From NCBI GenBank assembly GCA_002395235.1, contig DGWK01000024.1, positions 5,105 through 69,104 on the forward strand: a stretch of DNA of 64,000 bases. The letters are read 5' to 3'. This document shows positions 8,028 through 16,197 of the stretch, in pieces (position 1 is the first letter of the stretch; every line of letters starts with the position of its first letter). The stretch is from Lachnospiraceae bacterium UBA4260. Its GTDB lineage: Bacteria > Bacillota > Clostridia > Lachnospirales > Lachnospiraceae. The notes below the pieces were generated by a model, which made no database searches, was not told where the DNA came from, and worked only from the letters and a program-made list of their open reading frames with translations. Both the position numbers and the translations under genes were made by a program.

Positions 8028-8868
8028 GGATATCAGCTTTCTGTATGAGAGGGGAACGGCCATGCAGGTGACGGCGCTGGATCATGTCAGTGCCGAGATC
8101 CCGGACAATCAGTTTATCGGGCTGATCGGGCACACCGGCTCCGGAAAATCGACTTTTGTGCAGACGCTGAACGGACTGCTCAAGGTAACTTCCGGCCACA
8201 TATATTACAACGGAGAAGACATCGACGGCGACAAGTTCGACAAAAAGAAGCTCCGCTCGGACGTCGGCCTTGTGTTTCAGTATCCCGAGCACCAGCTCTT
8301 CGAGGTGGATGTAATCTCTGATGTCATGTTCGGGCCCAGAAATCTGGGACTCAGTGACGCAGAGGCAAAAAAGAGAGCCTTAGAAGCTCTCGAGAGCGTG
8401 CGCATGCCTAAGTCGCTCTACAAATCTTCCCCTTTTGATCTGTCGGGCGGGCAGAAGCGGCGCGCCGCGATCGCGGGCGTCCTGGCGATGCGCCCTAAGA
8501 TCCTGATCCTGGATGAGCCCACCGCGGGCCTTGATCCCAAGGGAAGGGATGAGATCCTGGGACTGATCGCAGGGATGAAGAGAGAGCTCAACATGACCAT
8601 CATCCTTGTCTCTCACAGCATGGACGACGTCGCCCGCTACGTGGACCGCATTATGGTCATGGGAGGCGGCAAACTCCTCTACGACGACGAGCCGGTCAAA
8701 GTATTCCGGCATGTGACCGAGCTGGAGGAACTGGGACTTGCGGCGCCGCAGATCACCTATATAATGAAACTGTTAAAAGAGAGAGGACTCGACGTCAGCA
8801 GCGACGCTCTGACTGTAGAAGAGGCCGCGGCGGAGATCATGGCACATCGGAGGGAACTGCATGTTTGA
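8011..8868 (+). CDS. ecfA2: ECF transporter ATPase EcfA2
   Basis: Second ATPase of the energy-coupling-factor module. The 285-residue product has Walker A GHTGSGKST, VFQYPEHQLFE (the EcfA2-type Q-loop), signature LSGGQKRR and Walker B ILILDEPTAGLDPKGRDE. The ATG at 8011 follows GGAGAAGGAGG and lies inside the 3' end of ecfA1; an in-frame upstream ATG exists but would add an unrelated Arg-rich tail. The stop overlaps the ecfT start by 8 bases, indicating translational coupling. Confidence 0.94.
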   Translation: MGLKVEDISFLYERGTAMQVTALDHVSAEIPDNQFIGLIGHTGSGKSTFVQTLNGLLKVTSGHIYYNGEDIDGDKFDKKKLRSDVGLVFQYPEHQLFEVDVISDVMFGPRNLGLSDAEAKKRALEALESVRMPKSLYKSSPFDLSGGQKRRAAIAGVLAMRPKILILDEPTAGLDPKGRDEILGLIAGMKRELNMTIILVSHSMDDVARYVDRIMVMGGGKLLYDDEPVKVFRHVTELEELGLAAPQITYIMKLLKERGLDVSSDALTVEEAAAEIMAHRRELHV

Positions 8869-9661
8869 TTCAATTACACTGGGCCAATATTACCAGACAG
8901 ACTCCGTGCTGCACAGGCTGGACCCCCGCGTGAAGCTGGTCGGAACATTTGCTTACCTGATTTCTCTGTTTGTCGTGGATTCTTATGTCGGCTATATTGT
9001 GGCGGCGCTTTTTCTCGCGGCGATGATTTTTCTGTCAAACGTGCCCTTCCGTTACATCATCAGGGGCATGAAGACGATCATCTTCCTTCTGCTGCTCACG
9101 GTGTGCTTTAACCTGTTTCTGACGCCGGGCGAAGTGATCTGGCAGGCGTGGATCTTCAAGATCACTAAGGAGGGCCTGACATTCGCCATCAAGATGGCGG
9201 TCCGTCTCAGCCTTCTGATCCTCGGATCCTCAATCATGACGCTCACTACGACGCCCACCCAGCTGACAGACGCGCTGGAGAGCCTTCTGCGCCCGCTGAA
9301 AAAGCTCCATGTGCCGGTGCACGAGATCTCGATGATGATGTCGATCGCGCTTCGCTTTATCCCGATTCTCATGGAGGAGACGGACAAGATCATGAAGGCG
9401 CAGATCGCGAGAGGCGCCGACTTTGAGAGCAAAAATCTGATCAAGAAGATCAAGAGCATGGTCCCGCTTCTGGTGCCGCTCTTTATCTCGGCCTTTCGAA
9501 GGGCCAATGACCTGGCGATGGCTATGGAAGCGAGATGCTATCGCGGAGGAGAGGGGCGCACCAAGATGAAGCCTCTGGTCTACCAGGGCAGGGACCGCAT
9601 CGCCTATCTGATCCTGCTGGCCTTTGTTGTTGTCTGTATTTTGACCAGGATCTATTTCTGA
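8861..9661 (+). CDS. ecfT: ECF transporter transmembrane subunit EcfT
   Basis: Membrane scaffold linking the EcfA1A2 ATPases to exchangeable substrate-binding S components. The 266-residue product begins with the family segment MFDSITLGQYYQTDSVLHRLDPRVKLV and has about five hydrophobic segments. The cytoplasmic coupling helices include the Ala-Arg-Gly signature (AQIARGADFE) and a second xRx motif (EARCYRGGEGRT). Length is normal. No S component is adjacent, so this is a group II shared module; thiT at 18.7 kb is a likely client. Confidence 0.94.
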   Translation: MFDSITLGQYYQTDSVLHRLDPRVKLVGTFAYLISLFVVDSYVGYIVAALFLAAMIFLSNVPFRYIIRGMKTIIFLLLLTVCFNLFLTPGEVIWQAWIFKITKEGLTFAIKMAVRLSLLILGSSIMTLTTTPTQLTDALESLLRPLKKLHVPVHEISMMMSIALRFIPILMEETDKIMKAQIARGADFESKNLIKKIKSMVPLLVPLFISAFRRANDLAMAMEARCYRGGEGRTKMKPLVYQGRDRIAYLILLAFVVVCILTRIYF

Positions 9662-9671
9662 CGGACGGATC

Positions 9672-10547
9672 ATGATGAAAAGAATACTGCTGACGGTGGC
9701 CTATGACGGCACCGGGTACTCGGGATTTCAGGCGCAGAAGAGCGGCGTCCCGACGATCGAGAGAGAACTGAACAGAGCGATCACGGAGCTGACGGGCGCG
9801 CAGACGGAGGTGAGCGGCGCCAGCAGGACGGACGCCGGCGTGCACGCGCTGTGCAATCTGGCGGTGTTCGACACGGAGAGCCGCATTCCGCCCGAAAAGT
9901 TTGCGAACGCGCTCAATGTGCGGCTCCCGGAGCAGATCTGCGTGCAGAATTCCCGCGAGGTGCCCCTCGACTTTCATCCCAGGTTCTGCGACACGGTCAA
10001 GACGTATGACTATGTGATCTACAACGCGCAGTTCCCTTCGCCGCGCAGGGGAAGATATTCCTTTTATTCCTATACGCCCTTCGATGTGGACAGAATGCGG
10101 GAAGCCGCGCAGTTCCTGGTGGGGGAACATGATTTCAAGAGTTTCTGCAGCGTCCACACGCAGGCGCTGACCACAACGCGCACGGTGACGGGGATCGAAG
10201 TGATCGAGAGGCCCTGTGAGGAAGAGCGGATCGCAGAGACCGCCGCTTATGGCGCGCCGTACCCGGCCGAGGCGGGAACGCAGCAGGGAAGTGCGGGACC
10301 CGCGCGCAGGGGAGTTTCCCCGAGGGAGATCGTGATCCGTGTGAGCGGAACGGGCTTTCTGTACAATATGGTGCGGATCATTGCAGGGACCCTCATGGAG
10401 GTCGGCCGCGGTGCGATCGAGCCGGAGCAGGTGGTCACTATTTTGGAAGCCTGTGACAGGAGCAAAGCAGGGCCGACGGCGCCGCCGGAAGGACTGACGC
10501 TGGTGCGCTATCAGATTCTGGCTGATGGCTCTGAAAAAAATGATTGA
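9672..10547 (+). CDS. truA: tRNA pseudouridine synthase A (first copy)
   Basis: Converts U38-U40 in tRNA anticodon arms to pseudouridine. The 291-residue product has ILLTVAYDGTGYSGFQ, the catalytic-Asp motif GASRTDAGVHAL, and GTGFLYNMVRIIAGTL near the end. Compared with the second copy (27.9 kb) it has about 30 extra residues between the KSFCSV-type core and the C-terminal strand (residues about 185-220, Ala/Gly/Arg rich). It follows ecfT after 10 bases. The rplM promoter overlaps its last codons. Confidence 0.93.
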   Translation: MMKRILLTVAYDGTGYSGFQAQKSGVPTIERELNRAITELTGAQTEVSGASRTDAGVHALCNLAVFDTESRIPPEKFANALNVRLPEQICVQNSREVPLDFHPRFCDTVKTYDYVIYNAQFPSPRRGRYSFYSYTPFDVDRMREAAQFLVGEHDFKSFCSVHTQALTTTRTVTGIEVIERPCEEERIAETAAYGAPYPAEAGTQQGSAGPARRGVSPREIVIRVSGTGFLYNMVRIIAGTLMEVGRGAIEPEQVVTILEACDRSKAGPTAPPEGLTLVRYQILADGSEKND

Positions 10548-10572
10548 CAACAATTTTTCAGCATTCTATAAT
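10544..10572 (+). promoter_or_regulatory. Promoter for rplM-rpsI
   Basis: Consensus TTGACA (10544-10549) and TATAAT (10567-10572) with a 17-base spacer: the best promoter match in the window. The -35 box overlaps the truA stop codon. Transcription would begin near 10579, leaving a leader of about 120 bases. Confidence 0.88.
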
Positions 10573-10578
10573 ATTCGG

Positions 10579-10690
10579 GTGCGACGGTGATGAACTGCGT
10601 CTTTTTTGATGCCCAAACTCCCCGGTTTTGGATCATACACCGACTGCGAATCGCACACCAATGACTATCTATGACGGTTAACTGATAATG
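10579..10690 (+). promoter_or_regulatory. rplM leader, possible L13 autoregulatory element
   Basis: The leader from the predicted start to the ribosome binding site (AATGGAGGATATAAG) has no ORF. Paired segments include GGGTGCGACGGTG with CACCGACTGCGAATCGCAC. Bacillota commonly carry an L13 leader at this position; the match was not verified against the family model. Confidence 0.45.
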
Positions 10691-10701
10691 GAGGATATAA
10701 G

Positions 10702-11130
10702 ATGAAAACCTATATGCCTAGCGCAGCAAAGATCGAGAGAAAATGGTATGTAGTTGACGCTACCGATATGACCCTTGGTCGCCTTGCTTCTGAGGTCGCG
10801 AAGGTTCTTCGCGGCAAGAACAAGCCGATCTTCACCCCTTTTATTGACACAGGTGATTATGTGATCATCCTCAACGCCGGCAAGGTTAAAGTAACCGGCA
10901 AGAAGCTTGATCAGAAGATCTACTTCAGACATTCCGAGTACGTCGGCAGCGCGAAGTACACAACACTTCGTGAGATGCTCGCGAAGAAGCCTGTCAGGGT
11001 TGTCGAGAAGGCTGTCCGCGGAATGCTTCCTAAGGGAAGACTCGGCGAGCAGATGTACAAGAAGCTTTATGTTTACGAAGGCGGCGAGCACAATCACGCA
11101 GCCCAGAAGCCTGAAGAGCTTAAGTTCTAA
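10702..11130 (+). CDS. rplM: 50S ribosomal protein L13
   Basis: Early-assembling large-subunit protein. The 142-residue product carries the family motifs KWYVVDATDMTLGRLASEVAKVLRGKNKP, DTGDYVIILNAGKVKVTGKK and MLPKGRLGEQMYKKLYVYEGGEHNHAAQKPE. Length is normal. It pairs with rpsI 23 bases downstream, the universal rplM-rpsI operon. Confidence 0.97.
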   Translation: MKTYMPSAAKIERKWYVVDATDMTLGRLASEVAKVLRGKNKPIFTPFIDTGDYVIILNAGKVKVTGKKLDQKIYFRHSEYVGSAKYTTLREMLAKKPVRVVEKAVRGMLPKGRLGEQMYKKLYVYEGGEHNHAAQKPEELKF

Positions 11131-11153
11131 TCGGAGACTGAAAGGAGATAAAA

Positions 11154-11549
11154 ATGGCTAAAGCAACCACTTACTATGGAACAGGCAGAAGGAAATCCTC
11201 TGTTGCCAGAGTTTTTATGACCCCCGGTAAGGGCGAGATGACCATCAACGGCAGAACCATCGATGATTACTTCGGACTTGAGACTCTGAAGGTTATCGTG
11301 AGACAGCCCCTCGTTGAGACCCAGACTGTTGATCAGTATGATTTCAAGATCACTGTCAAGGGCGGCGGCACAACAGGTCAGGCAGGCGCGATCCGTCACG
11401 GTATCGCTCGTGCTCTCTGCGAGGCAGACGCTGAGTTCAGACCCGTTCTGAAGAAGGCCGGCTTCCTTACAAGAGATCCTCGTATGAAGGAAAGAAAGAA
11501 ATACGGCTTGAAGGGCGCTCGTCGTGCACCTCAGTTCTCCAAGAGATAA
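11154..11549 (+). CDS. rpsI: 30S ribosomal protein S9
   Basis: Small-subunit head protein whose C-terminal tail reaches the P-site tRNA. The 131-residue product shows YYGTGRRKSSVARVFMTPGKGEMTINGR, GGTTGQAGAIRHGIARAL and the tail LTRDPRMKERKKYGLKGARRAPQFSKR. GAAAGGAG precedes the ATG. A terminator follows. Confidence 0.97.
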   Translation: MAKATTYYGTGRRKSSVARVFMTPGKGEMTINGRTIDDYFGLETLKVIVRQPLVETQTVDQYDFKITVKGGGTTGQAGAIRHGIARALCEADAEFRPVLKKAGFLTRDPRMKERKKYGLKGARRAPQFSKR

Positions 11550-11573
11550 TCTCTTCGGAACAATGTTTATCCA

Positions 11574-11610
11574 CCCCCGAAAACGACCTGTTTTCGGGGG
11601 CTTTATATTT
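11574..11610 (+). terminator. Terminator of rplM-rpsI
   Basis: CCCCCGAAAAC (11574-11584) and GTTTTCGGGGG (11590-11600) form a perfect 11-bp stem with a 5-base loop, followed by CTTTATATTTCTTTT. Confidence 0.88.
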
Positions 11611-11677
11611 CTTTTGAACTGATAATACGGTATCATTTCCGGTAGGGGGACTTGGGGATGAGAACAGGGTTATTCAC

Positions 11678-13117
11678 ATGATCGAGAGAAAAAACGAAGT
11701 AAAACAAGGAGTGATCGCGGCTGTGCTGTCGGCGGCGGCGCTCGCCGGAAGTCTGTACGGGATGAAGGCGCTGGACTATCGGGGCGTCTTTATGCCCGGG
11801 ACGGTGATCAATGGGGAAGACGCTTCCGGCCATACAGTCAGTGAGATGGAGGAGATACTCGGAAAGTATGACCTGACCGTGCGATTCCGGGAAGGGAAGC
11901 AGGAGCGGATCCCGGGGAAAAAGATAGAGTATCACTATGTCTCCGACGGAAGTCTGGAATCGCTCATGGAGAACCAGAAGCTGTATCTGTGGGGACTTGG
12001 ACTTTACAGAGAGACGCCCTATGAGATCAGTGAGGAAAAGGCGTACTCTCAGGAGAAGCTGATGGAGGTCATCGACTCGATGCCGCAGCTGAAGAAGGAG
12101 AATATGACGGCGCCCGAGGACGCCCATCTGGGATATGAAGACGGACAATTTGTGGTCACGCCCGAAGTGGAGGGCACAACGCTGGATCCGTCGCTCGCAA
12201 AGGAGATGATTATCGGGGCAGTCAATGGGGAGAAGGAGACTCTGGACCTCGCCGGCGCAGAGGGAGTCTACAGCTCTCCTGAGGTCAGGAAAGATGATGA
12301 GGACCTGGGCGAGGAAGCGGAACAGCTCAATGATCTCGCCGGAGCCAGGGTGGTATATGATCTTCCGGGCGGTGAGACAGAAGTGCTCGACGGCCCCATA
12401 CTCAAGGAGTGGCTGGAAGTTGACGACGAGGGAGACTACTACCGTGACGACGATCTCTGGGACGAGCGGATCACGGAATTTGTGAAGGAACTGGCCGATG
12501 AGGTGGATACCGTCTACAAGGAGCACCCCTTCACCACCCATGAGGGAGACGAGATCACGGTTCCCGGCAAAGGCTACTACGGCTACCGCATCGACAAAAA
12601 GAATGAGGCTGAGCAGCTGTGGGAAGAACTGGACGGAAACGAACAGCTCGAGCGCGAGCCGGTCTACTGGCGAACGGAGGCGGCGGATCCGGACGACAAC
12701 CACGGGTTTGGTGGTGATTACGTGGAAGTGGATTTGTCTCTGCAGCACCTGTGGATCTACAAAGACGGCGAAGTGGTCCTGGAGACGGATGTGGTTTCCG
12801 GCACCAATGACAATGAGCACAGGACGCCGGCGGGAGCCTTTTTTGCCTACGACAAAAAGAGAGATACAGTGCTGCGCGGCGACAAACAGGACGACGGAGA
12901 GTGGGGATATGAGACTCCGGTCAAATACTGGATTCGCCTGACAGACACCGGGATCGGCATCCATGACGCAAACTGGCGCTACTCTTTCGGCGGAAATATC
13001 TGGCGATGGAGCGGCTCCCACGGCTGCATCAACACGCCGCCGAGCATGATGCCGGAGATTTTTGAGCTTGTGGAGGAAAATATGCCGGTAGTGGTCCATT
13101 ACGGGGATACTCAGTGA
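11678..13117 (+). CDS. L,D-transpeptidase (YkuD family) with peptidoglycan-binding region
   Basis: Probable cell-wall cross-linking enzyme making 3-3 peptide links. The 479-residue product has an N-terminal signal anchor (about residues 8-28), then an extracellular region of roughly 300 residues resembling the repeated YkuD-associated (PG_binding_4-type) domain. The C-terminal YkuD domain begins with VDLSLQHLWIYKDGEVV and contains the catalytic motif SHGCINTP (with upstream GIGIHD). All core residues are present. The ribosome binding site is weak. It stands alone between the rpsI terminator and apt. Confidence 0.9.
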   Translation: MIERKNEVKQGVIAAVLSAAALAGSLYGMKALDYRGVFMPGTVINGEDASGHTVSEMEEILGKYDLTVRFREGKQERIPGKKIEYHYVSDGSLESLMENQKLYLWGLGLYRETPYEISEEKAYSQEKLMEVIDSMPQLKKENMTAPEDAHLGYEDGQFVVTPEVEGTTLDPSLAKEMIIGAVNGEKETLDLAGAEGVYSSPEVRKDDEDLGEEAEQLNDLAGARVVYDLPGGETEVLDGPILKEWLEVDDEGDYYRDDDLWDERITEFVKELADEVDTVYKEHPFTTHEGDEITVPGKGYYGYRIDKKNEAEQLWEELDGNEQLEREPVYWRTEAADPDDNHGFGGDYVEVDLSLQHLWIYKDGEVVLETDVVSGTNDNEHRTPAGAFFAYDKKRDTVLRGDKQDDGEWGYETPVKYWIRLTDTGIGIHDANWRYSFGGNIWRWSGSHGCINTPPSMMPEIFELVEENMPVVVHYGDTQ

Positions 13118-13127
13118 GAATTGAACA

Positions 13128-13136
13128 TGCTATAAT
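13128..13136 (+). promoter_or_regulatory. Extended -10 promoter for apt
   Basis: TGCTATAAT (TATAAT at 13131-13136) is an extended -10 element; the -35 position (TACTCA) is poor. It sits 52 bases before the apt start and directly after the L,D-transpeptidase stop. Confidence 0.55.
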
Positions 13137-13188
13137 CATAGTGAATTCCGCGTACACTAACACCACTACATAAAGAAAAGGGGTAATC

Positions 13189-13713
13189 ATGAAAAAGTTA
13201 GAAGATTATATCCGTACAATTCCGGACTTCCCGGAGCCGGGCATCATGTTCCGCGATATCACGACAGTCTTCCAGGATGCGGACGGTCTGCAGCTTGCGA
13301 TCGATTCCATGCAGGACCTGATCAAGGATCTCGATTTCGACGTGATCGTCGGCGCAGAGTCCCGCGGCTTCATCTATGGCGCGGCACTGGCCTACAATCT
13401 TCACAAGCCGCTGGTACTGATCCGCAAGAAGGGAAAACTCCCCTGGAAGACCATTTCCGTGGACTATGACCTGGAATACGGAAAGGCTACGCTGGAAATG
13501 CACATCGATGCGATACAGCCCGGGCAGAAATGCCTGGTAGTCGATGATCTTCTGGCGACCGGCGGAACGGCGAAAGCCATGGCGCAGCTCGTCGAGAAGC
13601 TGGGCGGCGAAGTTGTGGACATGCTGTTCATGATCGAGCTGGCAGGCCTCAACGGCCGCAAGTTCCTTGAGGGCTATCGCGTGGATTCCGTGCTGGTCTA
13701 CGAAGGAAAGTAA
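13189..13713 (+). CDS. apt: Adenine phosphoribosyltransferase
   Basis: Purine salvage: adenine + PRPP to AMP. The 174-residue product has the family N-terminus (LEDYIRTIPDFPEPGIMFRDITTVF), the adenine-loop AESRGFIYGAALAY, the flexible RKKGKLPWKT segment, and the PRPP-binding motif CLVVDDLLATGGTAKA. Length is normal. AAAGGGG precedes the ATG. A hairpin terminator follows at 13743. Confidence 0.96.
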   Translation: MKKLEDYIRTIPDFPEPGIMFRDITTVFQDADGLQLAIDSMQDLIKDLDFDVIVGAESRGFIYGAALAYNLHKPLVLIRKKGKLPWKTISVDYDLEYGKATLEMHIDAIQPGQKCLVVDDLLATGGTAKAMAQLVEKLGGEVVDMLFMIELAGLNGRKFLEGYRVDSVLVYEGK

Positions 13714-13742
13714 GTTACAGTGATTTAAACAGCGATAAGAAT

Positions 13743-13790
13743 GGGCGCTTCGCCCGGCTTGAGAGACGGCCGGGAGGGGCGCTCTTTTTT
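13743..13790 (+). terminator. Terminator of apt
   Basis: A GC-rich imperfect stem (GGGCGC...CCCGGC pairing with GCCGGG...GGCGCTC) is followed by TTTTTT at 13785-13790. Confidence 0.8.
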
Positions 13791-13797
13791 GGCTGCA

Positions 13798-13866
13798 GAG
13801 GATTCCGATAAGGTGCAAACTACCCAGGAGGTGTATCCGGAGGATTCCGATAAGGTGCAAACTACC
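13798..13866. repeat. Two 27-base direct repeats before leuA
   Basis: An identical 27-base unit (GAGGATTCCGATAAGG then TGCAAACTACC) occurs at 13798-13824 and 13840-13866, 42 bases apart start to start. The rest of the 13714-14040 gap is AT-rich, with a possible -10 TATAAT at 13917-13922 and no clear -35. No T-box, leader peptide or credible gene is seen in this gap. Confidence 0.85.
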
Positions 13867-14040
13867 TCAGAGGTATCTCAGAAAAATATTAAAAAATATC
13901 ACTAAAACCGAATAAATATAATCATTCTATTTACGTCCCAACGGGGATAAAATCAAATCACGGTTTTTGATAATATTTAACTACAAGCTTGATCTCCTAC
14001 CGCAAAAACCGATCTTAAATGATTGAGAGGTAATGCAACA

Positions 14041-16047
14041 ATGATGAACTACAAGAAGTACATGCGGCAATATTTTCTCCCCCCGCAGGAGTGCATGGAG
14101 TGGACGAAAAAAGACTATATTGAGAAAGCGCCCATCTGGTGCAGCGTCGACCTGCGCGACGGCAACCAGGCCCTGATCGAGCCCATGAGCCTCGAGGAGA
14201 AGATCGAGTTTTTCCAGATGCTGGTAAAGGTCGGGTTTAAGGAGATCGAAGTCGGCTTTCCCGCCGCTTCCGAGACGGAGTATGACTTCCTGCGTTCGCT
14301 CATTGAGAGAAATATGATCCCGGACGACGTCACAATTCAGGTCCTGACTCAGGCCAGAGAGCACATCATCAGAAAGACATTCGAGGCGGTGAAGGGAGCC
14401 CCCAAGGCCGTTGTTCACCTTTACAATGCCACTTCCGTCGCACAGAGGGAGCAGGTCTTTAAGAAGAACAAAGAAGAGATCAAGAAGCTCGCTGTGGACG
14501 GCGCAAAGCTTCTGAAGGAGCTGGCGGAAGAGACCGACGGAAACTTCATGTTTGAGTACAGCCCCGAGAGCTTCCACGGAACAGAGGTGGAGTACGCCCT
14601 GGAGGTATGCAACGCCGTTCTGGATGTATGGCAGCCTAATCCCGACTGGAAGGCCATTATCAATATTCCGGCGACAGTAGAGACGGCTATGCCCCACATT
14701 TTCGCCTCCCAGATCGAGTATCTGAACAAGAATATGAAGTACAGGGACGGCGTAGTGCTCAGCCTCCATCCCCACAACGACCGCGGCTGCGGCGTGGCGG
14801 ACACAGAACTGGGTATTCTCGCGGGCGCGGACCGCGTCGAGGGAACGCTGTTCGGAAACGGCGAGAGAACCGGTAACGTGGATATAGTCGCAGTGGCTAT
14901 GAACCTGTTCGCATACGGGATCGATCCCGAACTGGATTTCTCCAATATGCCGCAGATCCGGGAGACCTACGAGAGGCTGACCGGTATGTACGTTCATCCC
15001 AGGCAGCCCTATGCGGGCGACCTCGTATTCAGCGCCTTCTCCGGTTCCCACCAGGATGCCATCTCCAAGGGCATGGCGTACAAAGAGCAGAACGATCCCA
15101 ATAAGTGGACGGTCCCTTATCTCCCGATCGACCCGCAGGACGTCTCGAGAACGTACGATTCGGACGTCATCCGCATCAACAGCCAGTCCGGAAAGGGCGG
15201 CGTAGCGTATGTCCTGAGACAGAACTACGCGATCGTGCTCCCCGAGAAGATGAGAGAAGAGGTGGGCTACGCGGTCAAGCAGGTCTCCGACGAGACCCAC
15301 AGCGAGCTGGCGCCCCAGGCTGTCTACGAGATCTTCACGGACCGCTATGTGGATTACACTCCCCACTTTACGATCCCGGAGTGCCATTTCCGCCAGGCGG
15401 ACGGCATCATGGCGGAGGCCACGATTGCCGCGGGCAACAACAGAACCGTCGTCGACGCCAACGGAAACGGCCGTCTGGACGCTGTCAGCAATACGATCAA
15501 GCAGTATTACGGCATCAGCTACGAGCTCTCCTCCTATGAGGAGCACGCGCTCTCAAGAGGATCCTCCTCCAATGCCATGGCCTATGTCAGCATTCTCTGC
15601 AACGGCAAAACATACTGGGGCGTAGGCATTCACGAGGATATCATTCACGCCTCCATCAACGCGCTGGTAGTTGCGGTCAACAAGCTTCCGCAGCTGCAGG
15701 ACAACGCGCTGGAGAAGGACAACAGGCTGATCGCCATGCTCAACTATATCCAGGCCAACTATCAGACCGTCACGCTCGAGGATATGGCAAAAGAGTTCCA
15801 TCTCTCCACGCCTTACATCTCCAAGTACATCCGCGAGAAATCCGGCAAGACGTTCGGCGAGCAGGTCACGGCCGTCCGCATGAAGAGAGCCAAGACGCTC
15901 CTTCGAAACGGAAATATGACGATCGAGAATATTTCCTACTCCATCGGCTATCCCAACGCGGAGCATTTCTCCAGAGTCTTCAAGAAGACCTTCGAGGTAT
16001 CTCCGGCCCAGTACCGCAAGATCGCGACCAAGCAGGCGGTGTCCTGA
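14041..16047 (+). CDS. leuA: 2-isopropylmalate synthase fused to an AraC-type HTH domain
   Basis: First committed step of leucine synthesis (acetyl-CoA + 2-ketoisovalerate). Residues about 1-555 are a LeuA of the long bacterial type: SVDLRDGNQALIEPMS, EVGFPAASETEYDF, SLHPHNDRGCGVADTELG and GNGERTGNVD metal/substrate motifs, plus a C-terminal regulatory region. Residues about 565-665 form an AraC-family double helix-turn-helix (LEDMAKEFHLSTPYISKYIREKSGKTF; ISYSIGYPNAEHFSRVFKK; VSPAQYRK). The join is in one uninterrupted frame. The ATG at 14041 follows GAGAGG; an upstream TTG at 14023 is also possible. Enzyme plus DNA-binding domain suggests a self-regulating enzyme; that is inference. Confidence 0.9.
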   Translation: MMNYKKYMRQYFLPPQECMEWTKKDYIEKAPIWCSVDLRDGNQALIEPMSLEEKIEFFQMLVKVGFKEIEVGFPAASETEYDFLRSLIERNMIPDDVTIQVLTQAREHIIRKTFEAVKGAPKAVVHLYNATSVAQREQVFKKNKEEIKKLAVDGAKLLKELAEETDGNFMFEYSPESFHGTEVEYALEVCNAVLDVWQPNPDWKAIINIPATVETAMPHIFASQIEYLNKNMKYRDGVVLSLHPHNDRGCGVADTELGILAGADRVEGTLFGNGERTGNVDIVAVAMNLFAYGIDPELDFSNMPQIRETYERLTGMYVHPRQPYAGDLVFSAFSGSHQDAISKGMAYKEQNDPNKWTVPYLPIDPQDVSRTYDSDVIRINSQSGKGGVAYVLRQNYAIVLPEKMREEVGYAVKQVSDETHSELAPQAVYEIFTDRYVDYTPHFTIPECHFRQADGIMAEATIAAGNNRTVVDANGNGRLDAVSNTIKQYYGISYELSSYEEHALSRGSSSNAMAYVSILCNGKTYWGVGIHEDIIHASINALVVAVNKLPQLQDNALEKDNRLIAMLNYIQANYQTVTLEDMAKEFHLSTPYISKYIREKSGKTFGEQVTAVRMKRAKTLLRNGNMTIENISYSIGYPNAEHFSRVFKKTFEVSPAQYRKIATKQAVS

Positions 16048-16108
16048 CCCGCGACCTCGGCAGCCGGTTCTGAATTGGCGCGGCGCAAAAAGCAGTAAGA
16101 CAAATAAA

Positions 16109-16154
16109 GGCCGCAGCGAGAGACTGATCATTCAGCCTTTCGCTGCGGTCTTTT
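16109..16154. terminator. Bidirectional terminator between leuA and the HAD gene
   Basis: GGCCGCAGCGAGAGACTGA pairs with TTCAGCCTTTCGCTGCGGTC (few mismatches), with TTTT following on the + strand and an A-rich flank on the other side. It lies between convergent genes. Confidence 0.8.
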
Positions 16155-16197
16155 ACGCATCATTCGTTTGAGAGCGCCCGGAAGCGCCCGGCAGCCG

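Noticed and set aside
13798..13866. Reading the 27-base repeats as a coding repeat (EDSDKVQTT units)
   Set aside because: The frame has no start codon with a ribosome site after the apt terminator and is too short; treated as intergenic DNA repeats.
13714..14040. T-box or leucine attenuator before leuA
   Set aside because: No AGGGTGGNACCGCG-type T-box motif, no specifier-stem arrangement and no leucine-rich leader peptide.
13981..15546. A 521-codon minus-strand frame over leuA (and similar long frames over the HPr fusion and the GTPase-NYN gene)
   Set aside because: Each lies antisense to a strongly supported gene and gives a product with no family features or ribosome binding site.
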